Source of the DNA: Agapetus fuscipes
Lineage: Eukaryota; Arthropoda; Insecta; Trichoptera; Glossosomatidae
Reading direction: 5' to 3'
DNA: 64,000 bases
NCBI GenBank assembly: GCA_951799405.1
Contig: OX637332.1
Coordinates: forward strand, 8,127,001 to 8,191,000
The position numbers were made by a program, and so were the translations under genes. The notes under the pieces are model-generated. The model searched no databases. It saw only the letters and a program-made list of their open reading frames with translations, and had not been told where the DNA came from. Shown here piece after piece: positions 63,813 through 64,000 of this stretch; positions within the stretch are counted from its first letter, which is position 1; each line of letters begins with the position of its first letter.

Positions 63813-64000
63813 TTTAGGGCGTTCTAGGAATCATTCAAGGAATTTAAGGCATTGAGTTCCAATAATTACTCTTTCAAATTAATATCTTAATTTAAGGATA
63901 AATACGCTTTTATCCTTGAAACTGGCATACTTACGGTATGTTTTAGCCTTAGGCAAAAATATTTGGAATTTGTAGATGATTTCTTGCTTTTGTTGATAAA

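Overview
This is an AT-rich stretch of animal nuclear DNA, most likely from an arthropod and probably an insect. The evidence is Helitron termini, tRNA-derived SINEs, RTE- and CR1/L2-type LINE debris, a Ty3/gypsy-like LTR element whose gag has a SAP domain, and GT-AG intron signals. There are no operons, bacterial signals, rRNA genes or intact tRNA genes. I cannot name the species. The window looks like intergenic or intronic DNA filled with mobile elements. Most ORFs of 60-130 codons are chance ORFs in repeats.

Layout. 1-5559: head-to-tail Helitrons, two apparently identical 1935-bp copies behind a diverged, partly included third. 6-15 kb: non-autonomous DNA transposons (a hAT-type element with an 8-bp duplication, a 706-bp TTAA-flanked palindrome, fold-back elements) mixed with LINE 3' ends. 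16-22 kb: copies of the commonest repeat, here called repeat A (about 250 bp, at least 32 copies, both strands). 22.6-24.1 kb: a 5'-truncated LINE with part of a reverse transcriptase. 27.8-32.6 kb: a fold-back element, then a young 3.9-kb LTR retrotransposon with identical 515-bp LTRs. Its remaining pol ORF runs integrase, then a TARG1-like macro domain, then a CCCH zinc finger. 33-47 kb: nested repeats, three tRNA-derived SINE families, LINE tails and possible host exons on the minus strand near 39.3-39.7 kb. 47.8-55.7 kb: LINE tails, an 18-bp minisatellite and more repeats. 59.1-63.1 kb: a possible plus-strand host exon and terminal exon among nested MITEs and SINEs.

Three signals stand out. 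First, at least seven short elements, six with 12-14 bp target-site duplications found by eye, carry motifs that fold like type-I hammerhead ribozymes. The stem pairings vary but are preserved between copies, and stem III is a tiny palindrome, as reported for Penelope-like elements and retrozymes. Second, the integrase-macro-CCCH fusion is an unusual retroelement protein. Third, the Helitron array joins each CTAG end directly to the next TC end. Three unrelated-looking palindromes also share TTAA flanks and a common core.

No host gene is established. The exon candidates rest on splice-like signals and open frames only. All coordinates and pairings were read by eye. No alignment, folding program or database search was run.
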